Notes: a model not told the origin generated them from the letters alone. A stretch of 64,000 nucleotides of DNA from Hydractinia symbiolongicarpus (GCF_029227915.1 NC_079882.1:22637001-22701000), one strand, 5' to 3'. Positions 1-13,240 are shown, numbered from the stretch's first letter. Translations and numbers: made by a program.

Positions 1-957
1 TTATTTGTATAAAATATAAAATTAAGTTACTGAAGAATGGAGTGACGATCTAATGGACTGATCAAATACAACTCTACGCGAGCTGACAGAAATGGGGGAT
101 AAAAGAGGAACCTGGAGAAAAAGTACGAAAGTGATTGTTAAAACCTACGGACAACAAAATCCCCAAGGAGATTGATAATAATCAAAACTGAAATATTAAT
201 TGGTAGAACATGCTCAAATCATAAACATGAAATAATTAATAAGCAAAATCAAAGCTGTTATACCTACCGTAAAGGGGAGGGGGCGTTAATTAGAGTGAAG
301 CTTAGATTTTAAGATTGGCGGTATGTGTGACTTTATACACAACATACCCTCTTATCAATATACCTTCTAGGCTGAGAAAGAATTATACTATAGCACAATA
401 TAGTACAATTTAGCATTTGAAAAATGGCATAGTTTCGTAGCATCGTCGTCTAGGTATAGTGATGTTTCTCACATCGCAGCAATTGCAAACTTTTTTCGGG
501 CTCTATCACCGATCGCCTTTCAATGCGTTATGTAATCCAATTCACCCCCTCCTTATTTTTTGGAAACGCAGTACATCCACAGTTAAGCACTAAAACTTAA
601 GTAGCTATCCATCCTCTACACAAATATACTGTTAACTTCATGATAAACTTGAAGTCTGTCACGACAGAAACGTGTCATTGTTAACTAAACATTTCCACAA
701 TATATTGTTTTTCAAATTACATGTTTTTGTTGATAAACAAAATTAATGCTTTCATTTTGCTCTTACTTTAATTTAAACTAAATGTCTCACTGTATTAATT
801 ATTTTGGCGAGAAGTTTCTTTGATGGTGGATTATTTTTCTATAAAATGACTTACTCGGCTAATTACTTGTTTTTACATCACAGTGATGGTATGACTAACC
901 ACAAACTTATAATGAAAGGGATTAAGTTATAATTGTGATAATCTAAAAGCAAGTTAA
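1..957. repeat. Segmental duplication block A (unit 1)
   Basis: Non-coding DNA matching 48279-49370 in the same orientation, for example GACTTTATACACAACATACC near 331 and 48487. The match runs to base 1, so it continues left of the window. No gene is visible. Confidence 0.85.
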
Positions 958-1538
958 TCTCTTATAATAATACGAGCTTCTGTCTGTGACATTTGCAAAG
1001 TGGATAAAATTTCTTTGATAAAGTCTATAAAACATCGCCTATAAATTTGTTCTGTAAATTAGCAAACTTTGACGTTAAGGCAATATTGACGTCAAAGGGA
1101 AAGTATATTAAGATTAGTAAAGCCATTACATTGCACTTTTAAATTTAAGGCTTAATAACATGGAAACGGGTGGAAAAAACTGACGTCATCTCCTGCGTGG
1201 GTAACTAGGGACCAACTAGGACCTATTTGGGTAAGTTTCCCAAACCTGGGTCCCCAAATCCGTTTCGGAATGGGTGGGTTGATGACGTAATCAAAAAACC
1301 TTTAAACCCTAATATCTCTGCAACCGTTTGTCAAAAGTACATAATCCTATACATTTTCTTGATCAGCGTTTCAAGATCTATACGATAGAGGCAACAGGTA
1401 TACAAATTTCTAAAAAAAATTTATCGGTTTTGACGGGACCATTGCTGACGTCAGCAAAATCTTTAAATTCTAATATCTCATTAACATCAAAATTTTTATC
1501 CTGCTTTAGTGGATTTTTCCACGGGCTTTATCGACTAG
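958..1538 (+). mobile_element. Non-autonomous Helitron, first of a tandem pair
   Basis: Starts TCTCTTATAATAATACGAGC, followed by a CTGTCTGTGAC stretch. It ends with a stem-loop (GTGGATTTTTCCAC) followed by CTAG at 1535-1538. These are Helitron rules: 5' TC, a 3' hairpin a short way before CTRR, and insertion between A and T without target duplication. The body carries TGACGTCA palindromes and no open frame. The paralogous site near 49370 lacks it, which supports the borders. Confidence 0.82.
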
Positions 1539-2050
1539 TCTATATAATAATACGCCAGTTCCATGTGTCTGTCTGTCACTTTTGCAAAGTGGATAAAATT
1601 TCTTTGATAAAGTCTATAAAACATTGCCTATAAATTTGTTCTGTAAATTAGCAAACTTTGACGTTAAGCAATATTGACGTCAAAGGAAAGTATATTAAGA
1701 TTAGTAAAGCCATTGCATTGCACTTTTAAATTTAAGGCTTAATAACATGGAAACGGGTGGAAATAACTGACGTCATCTCCTGCGTGGGTAACTAGGGACC
1801 ACCTAGGACCAATTTGGGTAAGTTTTCCAAACCTGGGGACGGTTTGATGACGTCATCAAAAAACCTTTAAACCTTGACATCTTTGCAGCCGTTTGTCAAA
1901 GATACATGATCATATACATTTTCTTGATCAGCATTTCAAGATCTATACGATGAAGGCAAACACTGCTGACGTCAGCAAAAAAACTAAAACAAACTATTTT
2001 TCCATTGTCCTTCTGCCTAAGTGGATTACTCCACGGGATTTATCGACTAG
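1539..2050 (+). mobile_element. Non-autonomous Helitron, second of a tandem pair
   Basis: Begins TCTATATAATAATACGCC immediately after the CTAG of its neighbour and ends CTAG at 2047-2050 after TTACTCCACGGGATTTATCGA. It shares most of its body with the first element but is shortened. In the duplicate unit the flanks are joined as in an unfilled A|T site (AAAGCAAATGAA then TAATATATTATT near 49370). Confidence 0.82.
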
Positions 2051-3889
2051 TAATATACTATTATTAGTATAAAGATATCAGACCTTTATTAGTAGAAACG
2101 AATAAAAATTATATTTTTATGTACTTTTTATGTACTTTTTTATGTACTTCTATGTTCAGGCTGCAAAGTAAAGTAATGACTAATCATGTATTTCAAGCAT
2201 AGCTTCCTTTTTTCTATCGCATTGACAAGAAAATAATTAAATTAACTTGCTTTGAAAATAGGTGTAAGTGTAATGCACTAATAATATTATTTAAACAAAC
2301 TCAACAATCATGTGTTCTATCATTGGCCTGTCATTTCTTTGATATCAATTACAGCTATCCTAAAAGAAATTCAAAAGGTAATGGAAGATTCAAGTAAAGT
2401 TTATCCCACTGAGAGGCGCTTTTGAGAGTTCACGTGTGAGAAACTATGAGCAACGAAAACGAAGTTACATCTACCTGTAACCTCCAGAGCAAAATTTCTT
2501 TTAGCTAAAACGATGCAGAATACTGCTTATCAAACAAAATAATAATACTAATAATAATATTTATACGCTGGGATTGAAACATAATGAACAAAGAACCTAA
2601 TAAACTTTTGTAGTTTCAAAACCACCACGAAAATTTAGGCACTAACTTTCGCGTCAAAATTTTTTAAGAAATTTTCTGATAATAAACTTTCGTCGTCGAC
2701 CAACACTTTAGCGTGAAGGTTAAAAATTACCACGAAAGTTTTTTATTAAAGGTAATCTTGAGTGTGGCCCACGTGTTTGGAAATTAATACGTTACAAACA
2801 TCAAAATAGCAAATCGTCTGATCTTCCTATAAACTTAGTGTGAAAATCATACTTTCGTGGAGAAGAGCTTTCAACTGCAAAAATTAGGTCCACATTTTCT
2901 TTCAATTCAGCCAAATTAGTTCCACATTTTTCTCAATTCAGGCTTTTTAGTCGCAAATATAGGGCTCCGCAAAAAATTTATTTCCCGAAATTCTTCCATA
3001 GAGTACAGTTTGAGAAAACTGGTTTGAACTGCTCTGTACCATTTGATTGTGTCAAATCATTGTCTAACTAAGTCATATATTTTGTGTTGTATAGTTTTAA
3101 CAAGGAATGAATAAACATGAGCAAATAAAATATGTATTTCTTGTTAAATTACACATATAACAGTCTTTTCCCGAAAACTAGCGACCTCGAAAAATTTAGA
3201 GGCTTTTGAGTTAGGTGGTCATTTTATTTTAACTTTTTTGATAATTTCTAGAATGGTCGGTTATGGCGGTTGTCAAAGCTTGTGGTTGTCTTGTAAAGTG
3301 TTATTGTTATTTTATAATATCCACCGCAACTTTTTAGGGAAAATGAAAGTTGTGTCTTCAGGTTTTGATATATTCTCAATCTTTAAACCTCAATTTGTTT
3401 TTACTTGGCAGGTAACCTTTAAGAAAATTTGCAATTTGGGTTAGCTTAAAGGAGAACTATCCACTGATAACAAGTTGTGGTTAAAAAGTTTATTATAATG
3501 TGAATATGAACTATGTTAATTTTTTTTATTTTGGAGCGTTTTGGTTCTCCATATATTTAAGATCAAAGTAGTCCTACAGTTGCCGGCATAGCAGTGTCGG
3601 TTAGGACTTTCTGGTCGATAAAATATTAACTTGTGTGACGTAAGATCCCGTAAATAAACGTATTCTAAATGAAGGAAGCGAGGGAATGCTAAACTGTTTA
3701 TCATATTTTCAAATAAATAACTTTATCAAAACAAAATATTTCATCGTTATAAGTATAGTTTTAGAATTTTAGACAGAGTTATCACTTGGAAAAGTACTAC
3801 TTGCATGCAACTTTATCACGAATTTTTTGACTCTTAATTTTGTATGAAAACATCTTTAAAGACAAAAGGTGCTTCATTTAAAGACAATT
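2051..3889. repeat. Segmental duplication blocks B and C (unit 1)
   Basis: 2216-2360 matches 49674-49800, and 2405-3445 matches 52450-53400. A conserved stretch near 3340-3412 has an ATG frame (MKVVSSGFDIFS...FTWQ) ending at CAG|GTAACC in both copies. Substitutions are mostly amino-acid changing, so I do not call a gene. 3446-3889 is AT-rich with nothing recognised. Confidence 0.75.
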
Positions 3890-5275
<1,386 letters not shown>

Positions 5276-6896
5276 GACAGCCCAGAGCCTGGACGCCTAA
5301 AACTTATCCAGGCTAAAGATTTATTCCTCGTTTTGAAAGATGTTTTTCTGAGAACGAGGCTAAAATGAGTTTTAAGCCAATGAGAATCCTAACAGTGCAA
5401 CAAATTGTTTTATTATGCAATGAACATTATTTTAAAGTTTATAATCGAAAGTTAAAGCTCGTGCAGTGTAGCATAATGAAGATCGTCTTATAATGCGCCA
5501 TCTTTGATGTTATATAATTACGTCATTTCCTTCTGTACTACAATTTTGTAAGCACGTAGACTAAAGCTATATTCAGCAGGACTAATTAATTATCAATGAA
5601 TTTTAATTTAAAGAGGAATTGTTGAGGCTGGATATTTTTGGTAAAAGATAATGTATTATAGCTATAAAATCGTGACATGTATGTCACGATTTTATATCTT
5701 TTTTCAGATTATTGCTAATGGCGGAAATCTTTAAGCCGCAGGGCTTCTTGTTTAGGTTTAAAACCAATGTCCTACAGTACATGTAAATTTTTTGTTCTTA
5801 CCCTATTTTTAAAGGAGCTATGTAACAACGTTTTAGCAGGAAGATAAAATAAATTAATTTCAAACCGATTAGTCGCTGCAGCGATTTTGGTGTCAGAAAT
5901 GAAATGAAAACTAAGCTTTTTGTACAAGTAAAAGTTCTATTACTTCAGTAAAATTTGAAATAATGACTTGAAATTTAGTATATAAGTTCAGGCCAGTTTG
6001 ATGAAATGAAGTCAAAACCCACGTATAAATACAAAGTTGTTAGAAAGTTATTTTTTTGTCCACCTGGATCTGCGACACGGTTACTTGCACTAATCGCTCA
6101 ACCTGGTGCCACTCATAATTAATTTTTTAATATCCACAGAAATTTATTCTGCAGAATGCTGAACAAGTAACAATAGGCTTCATCATAAGTCCTGTGAATG
6201 TACGTTTATGAAAAAAATATTACACTATAAGCACTCCAATGGATTTGTGACACATTATATACTAAGTGTGACACAGTTTACCCTGTACAAAGTCTTAACC
6301 TTGACTGAGACTTTGGGTCTTCCTACTACAAGTGAGTATCACTTCTTGCTGTAGTTTCCTAAATTTTGCTATTTCATAAAAGAAACCAGAAAATCTAATA
6401 AAATATTATTTATGAAAAATAGGTTTCTGTTCCATAAAAGAAACCTGAACATTTGCAAAAAATTTATTTTTAAAACAGGTTTCTATTTGTAGTGAAAAGA
6501 TACTTAACCAACATATAATGCCTTCCATACCTAACTAGCTATATACTCAAGTCTAGGCTGTTCACTGTTAGCTATGGGAGGTCCAAAATAACTAGCTAGC
6601 TAGTTATTTTTATTTAAAATGACAAAATACTTTAAAACATCTTTTATGTTGCAGACATAAGGAAGGGGTTTCTGTTCTTTAATCATCATTGTAGGGTGTC
6701 TCAAATTTTTGTAAATCCAATGAAAAAAAATATAATAAAATAAAATAAAATAAAATAAAGTAAATGATTTCATTTGTTTTTTATAATTTTTGAAATAAAT
6801 AGTTAATAGGCTTAAATACACAATCATTTTAATGTGTATACAGACATATAATGAAGAAAAACACTTGTGATCATTTGAAAATACAACTTTAAACAT
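5276..6896. other. Unit-1-specific intergenic DNA
   Basis: No gene recognised. It holds a small inverted repeat (5664-5695) and some duplicated AAAGAAACC motifs (6370-6490). Only the last 65 bases match unit 2 (53785 on). Confidence 0.6.
5664..5695. repeat. Perfect 15-bp inverted repeat
   Basis: ATAAAATCGTGACAT and its reverse complement, separated by GT, followed by a T run. It would form a tight hairpin. Most likely a transposon footprint; nothing indicates a terminator or RNA gene. Confidence 0.7.
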
Positions 6897-7241
6897 GGGG
6901 GGTTCAGGCTAGAATAAAGCATGCTTATTATAAAATTAAAGCATGCTTTGACTAAAACAAGTTGACGGTAACATCAAAGGGAGAGTTGTGAAAAAAATTT
7001 AAAACGAAACATTTATGTTGTTGTGTTTCTCAGATACGAATGACCTTTCACTTTCATAATACCCGCTCAAGATCCCCACTTCGTGTACTTATAGCAGCTA
7101 AAGCAAAAATAAAGAGTGCCTCGAAGCACTCTTTATCATTGCTTTATTTAAAGGAAGTAAACATATAACACATAACATATAACAACTTAAGTCATGCTTT
7201 AAATTTATAGCATGCTTTTAAAATTCTAGTGTGAACCCCCC
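6897..7241. mobile_element. MITE copy 1 with GGGGGGTTCA termini
   Basis: 345 bases bounded by inverted repeats (GGGGGGTTCAGGCTAGAATA; GTGTGAACCCCCC) and further inverted GCATGCTTT motifs inside. The centre carries a hairpin (AAATAAAGAGTGC / GCACTCTTTAT). No coding sequence. The flanks CAT/TAT and the joined flank in unit 2 (ACATGTTGGCGAACTTTC, near 53840) fit a 3-bp target duplication. Confidence 0.82.
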
Positions 7242-7275
7242 TATGTTTGCAAACTTTCATTTTTAAATGATCATT

Positions 7276-7701
7276 GGGGGGTTCACACTAGAATAAAGCA
7301 TGTTTAGTATAAAAATAAAGCATGCTTCGACTAAAGCAAGTTGCCGGTAACATCAAAGGGAGAGTTATAAAAAAAATTTAAATAAAACTTTTATGTTGTT
7401 TTTCTCACATACGAATGAACTTTCACTTTCATAATACCCGCTCAAAATCCTCACTTTTATTACTCAAATATTTGTGCATAATTTTCATTCTATTGTTTTA
7501 TACACTTGTAGCAGCTAAAGCAAAAATAAAGAGTGCCCCGAAGCACTCTTTATTTTTGCTTTATTTAAAGCATGTTTAAATCAAGTACACATAATTTCAA
7601 AGACATTGTAATAAAGCAAAAATGCGTTCACATTATTAAACACGCTTTAAATCGTGCTTTAAATTTATAGCATGCTTTTAAAATTTTAGTGTGAACCCCC
7701 C
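7276..7701. mobile_element. MITE copy 2 with GGGGGGTTCA termini
   Basis: 426 bases of the same family (GGGGGGTTCACACTAGAATA ... TTTTAGTGTGAACCCCCC), flanked by ATT on both sides, a likely 3-bp target duplication. It shares the internal hairpin and the TTGCCGGTAACATCAAAGGG segment with copy 1. It is absent from unit 2. Confidence 0.85.
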
Positions 7702-8814
7702 ATTTTTCTTTAAAATCAATTGTTTTACTCACTTATGCACAATCACGTGATTCTAATCGAAATTCAATTAAATTAAAATAGGATGGTAAACATGTTGGAA
7801 GCTGAAACTATCATTTTATTAACATAGCAGGAAGAAGAGTGTATATGGAATGCTGTGTCAACAAATTTTTAAAAAACAAGTTAGTTTTTTTATAAAAAAG
7901 CTTAAGAAGTTGCATTTTTTTAAAAAAATCGGGAAAATTTAATAAATTTCGGTAGAATTGTCCCCTGAACTTACAACTAATAAAAAACCGTTATCTTACT
8001 AAGAGAAATCATTCTTTGACGTGTGGACACGTCATTAACCTGATTTCCCGATTTGTCATCAGACTGTACCCGAAAATCGGATTTTCGGGCACTTTTTGGT
8101 CTGTTTTCATTTGAATTATAAAAAAAACGAAAGTATGTTAAATAACATTTATTTCGCTACCAAAAAATTTAAAGTTAAAATTATGTTAAAATTTGTTATG
8201 AAACTAAAGTAATTAAATTTTAAGTAGTGGTATTTGTTCATATTTCCGGTCAGGTAAGCAGCGTTTGAAATATTCCAGTCGCACGTTCTAACATACCGGC
8301 TTTTTGAAATTATTCACGTCCGGGCCCACAGAGGCCCGGAAATTTGAGAAAAATGAGCATGTTGACGTCAGCAGGAATTAACGAATTTTGAGGGTTGGTA
8401 TTTAATCAAATAACGGAATCTCTAGTCCAGAATTTATACTGTTTTGGGCGACGTGAAACCTATTTTGTTTATTGCTCTTATGTTTTCCTTTTACCGGCTA
8501 AGGAAACATATTGCTTTTAATATGTAGGTATGTATGTTGTGCTGTAAATATATTTGGTCTAACAAGAGTGTTTTATTTTTGAACAAGAGCAAATATACTC
8601 TTATTTGTTAAAAGCTCCCTTACAGAGTAAATAAAGAACAATTTTTTTTGAGTCTTGTATGAAAAGGCAGGCTTACTGCATATTGGCCGCTCACTTTCTC
8701 TTAATTATAAACTCTGTATTTGGTGATACAATAGCAGTGTTTGTCATTCGTTTGGAAGCTCAAAAACGTTTGCGGAGACTATTATGTCAGCACAGCATAA
8801 AATGTTTTGATATA
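7702..8814. repeat. Segmental duplication block E (unit 1)
   Basis: 7960-8814 matches 56270-56860 in unit 2. Includes the palindrome CCCGAAAATCGGATTTTCGG near 8069. A signal-peptide-like ORF at 8659 is not conserved in unit 2, so no gene is called. Confidence 0.75.
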
Positions 8815-8936
8815 GCTCACAATTTATCAAGACCAGGTGTCTGTAAAAGACATAGTGGATGTTTTCATTTTCCTTAAAGTTGCCGAGAAATCAATGTCGT
8901 AAATGTTAATCGATAAATTAAGCGTCGCGACGTCAA
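8815..8936 (+). mobile_element. Older Helitron relic, left part
   Basis: Resembles a decayed Helitron 5' region (ACCAGGTGTCTGT, AGTGGATG, GACGTCAA) and is aligned with 56855-56960. Its continuation is at 19764-20505; the 10.8-kb Helitron array splits it at 8936/8937 after GACGTCAA. Confidence 0.55.
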
Positions 8937-9159
8937 TCTCTTATAATGATACGAAGACTGTGTCTGTCCGTAACAGGCAAAGTGGATGTGTTCATTTTCC
9001 TTTGAACACATCCACTCCTAACGTCAGCAAAATTTTTAAAACCTTATATCTCATTAATCATTCATCAAAAGCACCTGCTGACGTTATCAAAATTCATATT
9101 ACGCTTATTTTCAATTTTATCTTGCCTTAGTGGATTCTTCCACATGCTCTATCGACTAG
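8937..9159 (+). mobile_element. Helitron array, element 1
   Basis: 5' end TCTCTTATAATGATACGAAG, 3' end GTGGATTCTTCCAC, then ATCGACTAG. It is 223 bases, non-coding, and starts the 10.8-kb array inserted into an older Helitron relic. Confidence 0.75.
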
Positions 9160-9336
9160 TCTCTTTAATAATAGCCGTCGTCTGTCTGTGTGTGTGTCCG
9201 CGAAAGCCGTGTGCCGTAACGAAATTTTTAAAATGCGCATCAGTATCAAATGCGATATATTTTTATCCACTTTGTTTCGACGGGTAAATTTAAAGGACGG
9301 GCGAACCCGTGGATTTTTCGACGAGCTAGCGACTAG
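9160..9336 (+). mobile_element. Helitron array, element 2
   Basis: Starts TCTCTTTAATAATAGCCGTC directly after CTAG and ends GGATTTTTCGACGAG, GCGACTAG. It is only 177 bases: the two termini with almost nothing between. Confidence 0.75.
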
Positions 9337-10139
9337 TCTCTATAATAATAGCCGTCGTCTGTCTGTCTGTTCAAAAGGGTTACCGATATTCCTTTGATCT
9401 TTCCGCGAATTTTTAGAAAACAGGGGGTTGTTTAATGGAAAACTTTATAATTAATTGAACTAAACTCAAGAAATTAATTTATTACCTTAATTAATTTAAT
9501 TACTTTAAGTTATAAACCTTGATGAAAAAAAATAAATTAAGAGATAAAAACGAATGAATTACTTTAATACGCTATTTTTAATAATAGTTACCCCCGTGAC
9601 CTCAATCGCCGTTTATCGCATGTTATAACCCTCACCGGATAAATATTAATCCGGTTCCTCCCTGCACTTGTGCCTTGATTTAATTACCCAATCAACAGTC
9701 TTGATTATATGTATAAGCCAATCAATAAGCATTGCATTTTCCGCGGCAATTGTTACACTTTTACTGCCCGGATAAGAAAATAGAAAATACGATGTAGCAA
9801 CGAAGTTATGGCAAGATAAGACAAGAAATTTTCCTGATTAATTCTTTGGAAAGTATCTCATTAATTATTTGCCGTTTTTACCCTTCCTAATTTCTACTTT
9901 TGAAATTAATTTCTATTTCTACTTGTGAGAATACAATTAGCTAGCTAGCTAGCTACATCTTTGGTGTTTGCTTAATTTTAGTTTGTTGTTTCTTAGCTGC
10001 GTCATTTTTTATTCTTTAGCTAGCTACGTACCTATAGCTGTGCGCTACATATAGCTAGCTTAAGAATAAACACTGGTGTAGCTGCTAAAAAAATACACCA
10101 CATAAAATGGATTTTCCTCAGCCAAATTAACTTTTCTTA

Positions 10140-10600
10140 TTGGAACATAATTATGCATTACCCCGCTTGGAAAATGTTGAAGATGTTGAGCATGCTGAAA
10201 GGCAAAGACAACATCATCTTGAAATTGTACGACGAAGGAGGGCCAATGAATCTTTGCAACAGGCCCAACAGCGTAGAGCAGCAGATGCTCTACGCCAAAA
10301 TGCAAAATGCAAGACGAGCAGTAGAAAATTTTGCAGATGCACGACAGCATGCTGATGCACAACGTCATCGTGCGAATAGAGACTATATATTGACTATAAA
10401 TAAGAGTCAAGGCCAAACTTTTGAGAAAGTTGGTATATACTTGCGTAGACCTTGCTTTAGCCATGGACAATTGTATGTTGCTTTTTCATGAGCACGGTCA
10501 TTTGCTGCAGTAAAGGTAAAGGTTGTCAGTACTTATCAACATGGTTATGTAGGGAATAGATGTTTCACAAAGAATGTTGTTTTTCCACAAGTGTTGTAAA
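10140..10600 (+). pseudogene. Degenerate Helitron Rep/helicase fragment
   Basis: Around 10390-10490 the frame reads [18 protein letters not shown] and [11 protein letters not shown], the C-terminal SF1 (Pif1-like) helicase motifs of Helitron proteins. A TGA then replaces an Arg codon, and the frame continues ARSFAAVKVKVV to a TAA near 10600. Upstream, in another frame, is a basic segment ([19 protein letters not shown]) like the N-terminal leader of these proteins. The leader and helicase tail are joined directly, with Rep and most of the helicase missing. It is a deletion derivative with at least one frameshift and one stop and cannot encode a transposase. Confidence 0.8.
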
Positions 10601-10624
10601 TATTTTAATTTTCTATTACTGATA

Positions 10625-10780
10625 CAATGATCGACAGCAAGTTACTGTTTACCTCTTGAAAGGTATGTGGGTTGTACTGCAACAAGTTATTGTGTACCTC
10701 TTGAAAGGTATGTGTGTTGCGTTTCAGGCAAATTACTGAGTACCTCTTTGAAGGTATGTTTGCCATGTTCAGTAATCTGT
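10625..10780 (+). repeat. Three-copy minisatellite, about 50 bp per unit
   Basis: Three imperfect copies of a unit with AAGTTACTGTTTACCTC, TTGAAAGGTATGTG and TTG, near 10635, 10685 and 10730. It lies just after the helicase remnant. No function is apparent. Confidence 0.65.
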
Positions 10781-11585
10781 TCAAATTAATTGTCCTGTTC
10801 AAATTAATTGTCACTTAAAAAAACAGTTCTACTCCCTACTTCACCATGTTGTTATTTGTCATTACTGTGTTCCCATTTTTTTGAATGTGTTTAATTAGCT
10901 GAATGTTTTATAGGGTGGGGTGCATAATTCCGTGGCTTACCTTCTCGTGGTGCACCCTGTTACGTATTTTCAATTTTACTTTATTAGTACACTAAAATTA
11001 ATGTTCCTACCTTTTTCAAAACTAAGATAATAGATGTTTCAAGGTAATTTCCTACAGCTGTGTAGCATATCTCATTTTATGTTTGGTTATAATTGTATTT
11101 TTTATTTACAAGTTTTTTGTTTATAATTTTATCAAGCCTTCTGTTTTTAATTAAAAAAACTTAAGAATTACACACAGTCCTAACAATTTATTTTCTTTTT
11201 TTCTGAAATTTACTTTTTAAACAACAGCCTTTTTGTGAATCTTTCTTAAAAGATAACCACAAAAATTAATGTTATTACCTCAAGTTTCATAGATTACTGA
11301 AATTTATATAGACATAATTACCCATAAATTTTTTGTACTAAGGTGATCCTGTCTGTTGTGTGCGAATAAAGTAATGTTGAAAATGCAAACTAAAAGCCAC
11401 GGTTAAAACATGTTTTCTACTTTTTTATTTCACTTAAAAATACAACAATTTTGTGTACTTGCAAAAAATGAAGACAAAAACGGGGGTATAAAACCATGTC
11501 TTTGCTGTACTACTGCTGTATTGAAAAACATGATCACTACTCACCCTCTATTTTTTTCCTTTTAGTCAAACAATACAAAATTATA

Positions 11586-12015
11586 ATGGCGGAACACATA
11601 AAAGAGGGTATTGTGGTGGACAAAAGTGTCAAAGAAGCCGTGGTCCAGGAGGGACGTGTAAATGAAGAGGAACATGTTGTAGAGAAGGTGGTTGAAGGTG
11701 GTGGTACAGATGTAAGTAATCCATTGTAACCATCCATCAAAGATCTTTAAATCTCCAAATGCAAGATTTTAATCTATCTTACAGTTTATTCTTAATGCCA
11801 CACCCTTTTATTTTTAGGAACTAACCTATGCTCGGTACAAGGAGTACCGAAATGTACATAAAGGGCCGGTTTCCAACCGGTCCTTTCAATTTTGGCGAAA
11901 AAATGGTGGGAAAGATAAAGACGGTTTTCAATGGAAAAAAAAAACCTCCAAAAAAATTGAAAAAAATAAAAAAATAACAACATTACAAAAAATTATATGC
12001 AAAAGTTTAAGGTGA
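11586..12015 (+). CDS. Possible two-exon small protein of unknown function
   Basis: Exon 1 (11586-11711) starts at an ATG in a good context (ATAATGGCG) and encodes 42 residues, acidic and valine-rich (MAEHIKEGIVVDKSVKEA..), ending at a strong GTAAGT donor. A pyrimidine-rich TTTTTAG acceptor at 11817 opens exon 2 (11818-12015) in the same phase. Exon 2 encodes 65 residues: ELTYARYKEYRNVHKGPVSN..., then a lysine-rich tail and TGA. The joined protein is 107 residues. I do not recognise the family. It lies inside a Helitron, so it may be a captured host exon pair or a chance ORF; the lysine tail comes from an A-rich tract. Confidence 0.35.
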
Positions 12016-12936
12016 TGAAAGGGGCTAAGATGTATTTTAACTATTTAAAATACATTTAAAAAATAATTTTTCGAAAATCAACATAAAGTTAACAAGAACA
12101 CGAAATCATTTCTTTATTTTGAAATACGTACTTTTTTCAAATATGCTCCTTTCTTCACCTTATACTTTCTAGGATTTAAGTAATAAACAGTTCCTTCTAC
12201 ATTTTCTTATAGTTAATATAGTTAATATAGTTAGTTTATATATAGTTAGTTAGTATTTTGTCTTAACTCCCTTAGATTTAGTAAACAATTTTGCCAGCAT
12301 TTAAATAATTCTACATAATAGCTTGCAATGCTCACTTTTCCTGGTTTAATAGGTAATTTTAAAAACATTATAGCTAACAAAACTCTGTATTGCGTTGCCT
12401 GTTTACGGATTTTAAGTTTGTCTAAACCGTTCAGTTATTGTTTATAGTACACAAAAAATAATCCATATTTTTTTGTCCCTACCACATGCCTAAGTTTGTG
12501 CATCACTAACCATGAATTTAATGCTTCGGTTCAAAGCTGGCTACAATGAGGTTGAAGATTATCCAAAACTTTGGCCTTTGGATAACCTTTCGGCAAAACT
12601 GACACCCCTGTAAGAAGCAGTTAATACGAACACTATAAAATGTTCGGGGGACCAGCAAGCCTGAACCTGTTATATTTTTATATTACCATCATGTTAATTA
12701 TTTCCTTTTTTTCTAGAAAGCTTAAAAACTGAGTTAATAAATGAAATTTTATCTTGGAAACTTTATTCTTGATTTAGTTCAAGGTAATGTTTTATTTATT
12801 TCGTATATTTTTTTATCTTTGTGTCTCCCAGGCATTATCATTATCTTTACTAAAAGCCGCATGTCTACCTCCACCTAAGCCACCAATAATCAATACTTGA
12901 TTACTGTTGGCTTATTACTGGTGGTTTCCCGGCTCG

Positions 12937-13108
12937 TCTCTATAATAATAGCCGTCGTCTGTCTGTCTCTGCGCGGACCCCCCGCTGAGTTAGAAAATGA
13001 TGTTACGGAAACACGAATATCAAATGCGATATATTTTTATCCACTTTGTTGCGATGGGTAAATATAAAGGACGGGTGAACCCGTGGATTTTTCCACGGCT
13101 AACGACTA
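12937..13108 (+). mobile_element. Helitron array, element 4
   Basis: Starts TCTCTATAATAATAGCCGTC and ends CCGTGGATTTTTCCACGG, then CTAACGACTA. The last G of CTAG is missing at the join with the next element. 172 bases. Confidence 0.75.
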
Positions 13109-13240
13109 TCTATATTATAATACCCGTATACGTCTGTCTGTCACGCAAAATGGTAGCCTAGCTGCGCAATAGCGAAAAGCACACAATGCGGTATAAAAAG
13201 GACGGGCGAACCCGTGGATTTTCTACGGGCTAACGACTAG
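13109..13240 (+). mobile_element. Helitron array, element 5
   Basis: Starts TCTATATTATAATACCCG and ends CCCGTGGATTTTCTACGGG, CTAACGACTAG. At 132 bases it is a near-minimal element with only termini. Confidence 0.75.

Larger units (their letters stand above)
9337..12936 (+). mobile_element. Helitron array, element 3 (3.6 kb, helicase remnant and ORFs)
   Basis: The 5' end TCTCTATAATAATAGCCGTC follows a CTAG. The 3' border is placed at CTCG|TCTCTATAATAATAG (12933-12937), where CTAG appears mutated and the hairpin is poor. It contains a degenerate Helitron helicase tail, a three-copy minisatellite and a possible two-exon gene. The border at 12936 is an inference from the next element's 5' end. 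Confidence 0.5.

Noticed and set aside
3340-3412. First coding exon of a conserved gene (MKVVSSGFDIFS..)
   Set aside because: Conserved with 53295-53367 and ending at a GT, but most substitutions change the amino acid, and no convincing next exon is found in unit 1.
8659-8877. Secreted small protein with a signal-like N-terminus
   Set aside because: The homologous stretch in unit 2 (56620-56870) does not keep the frame, and part of it is Helitron relic.
10060-10470. 136-residue minus-strand ORF
   Set aside because: It is antisense to the Helitron helicase remnant, whose motifs are clear on the plus strand.
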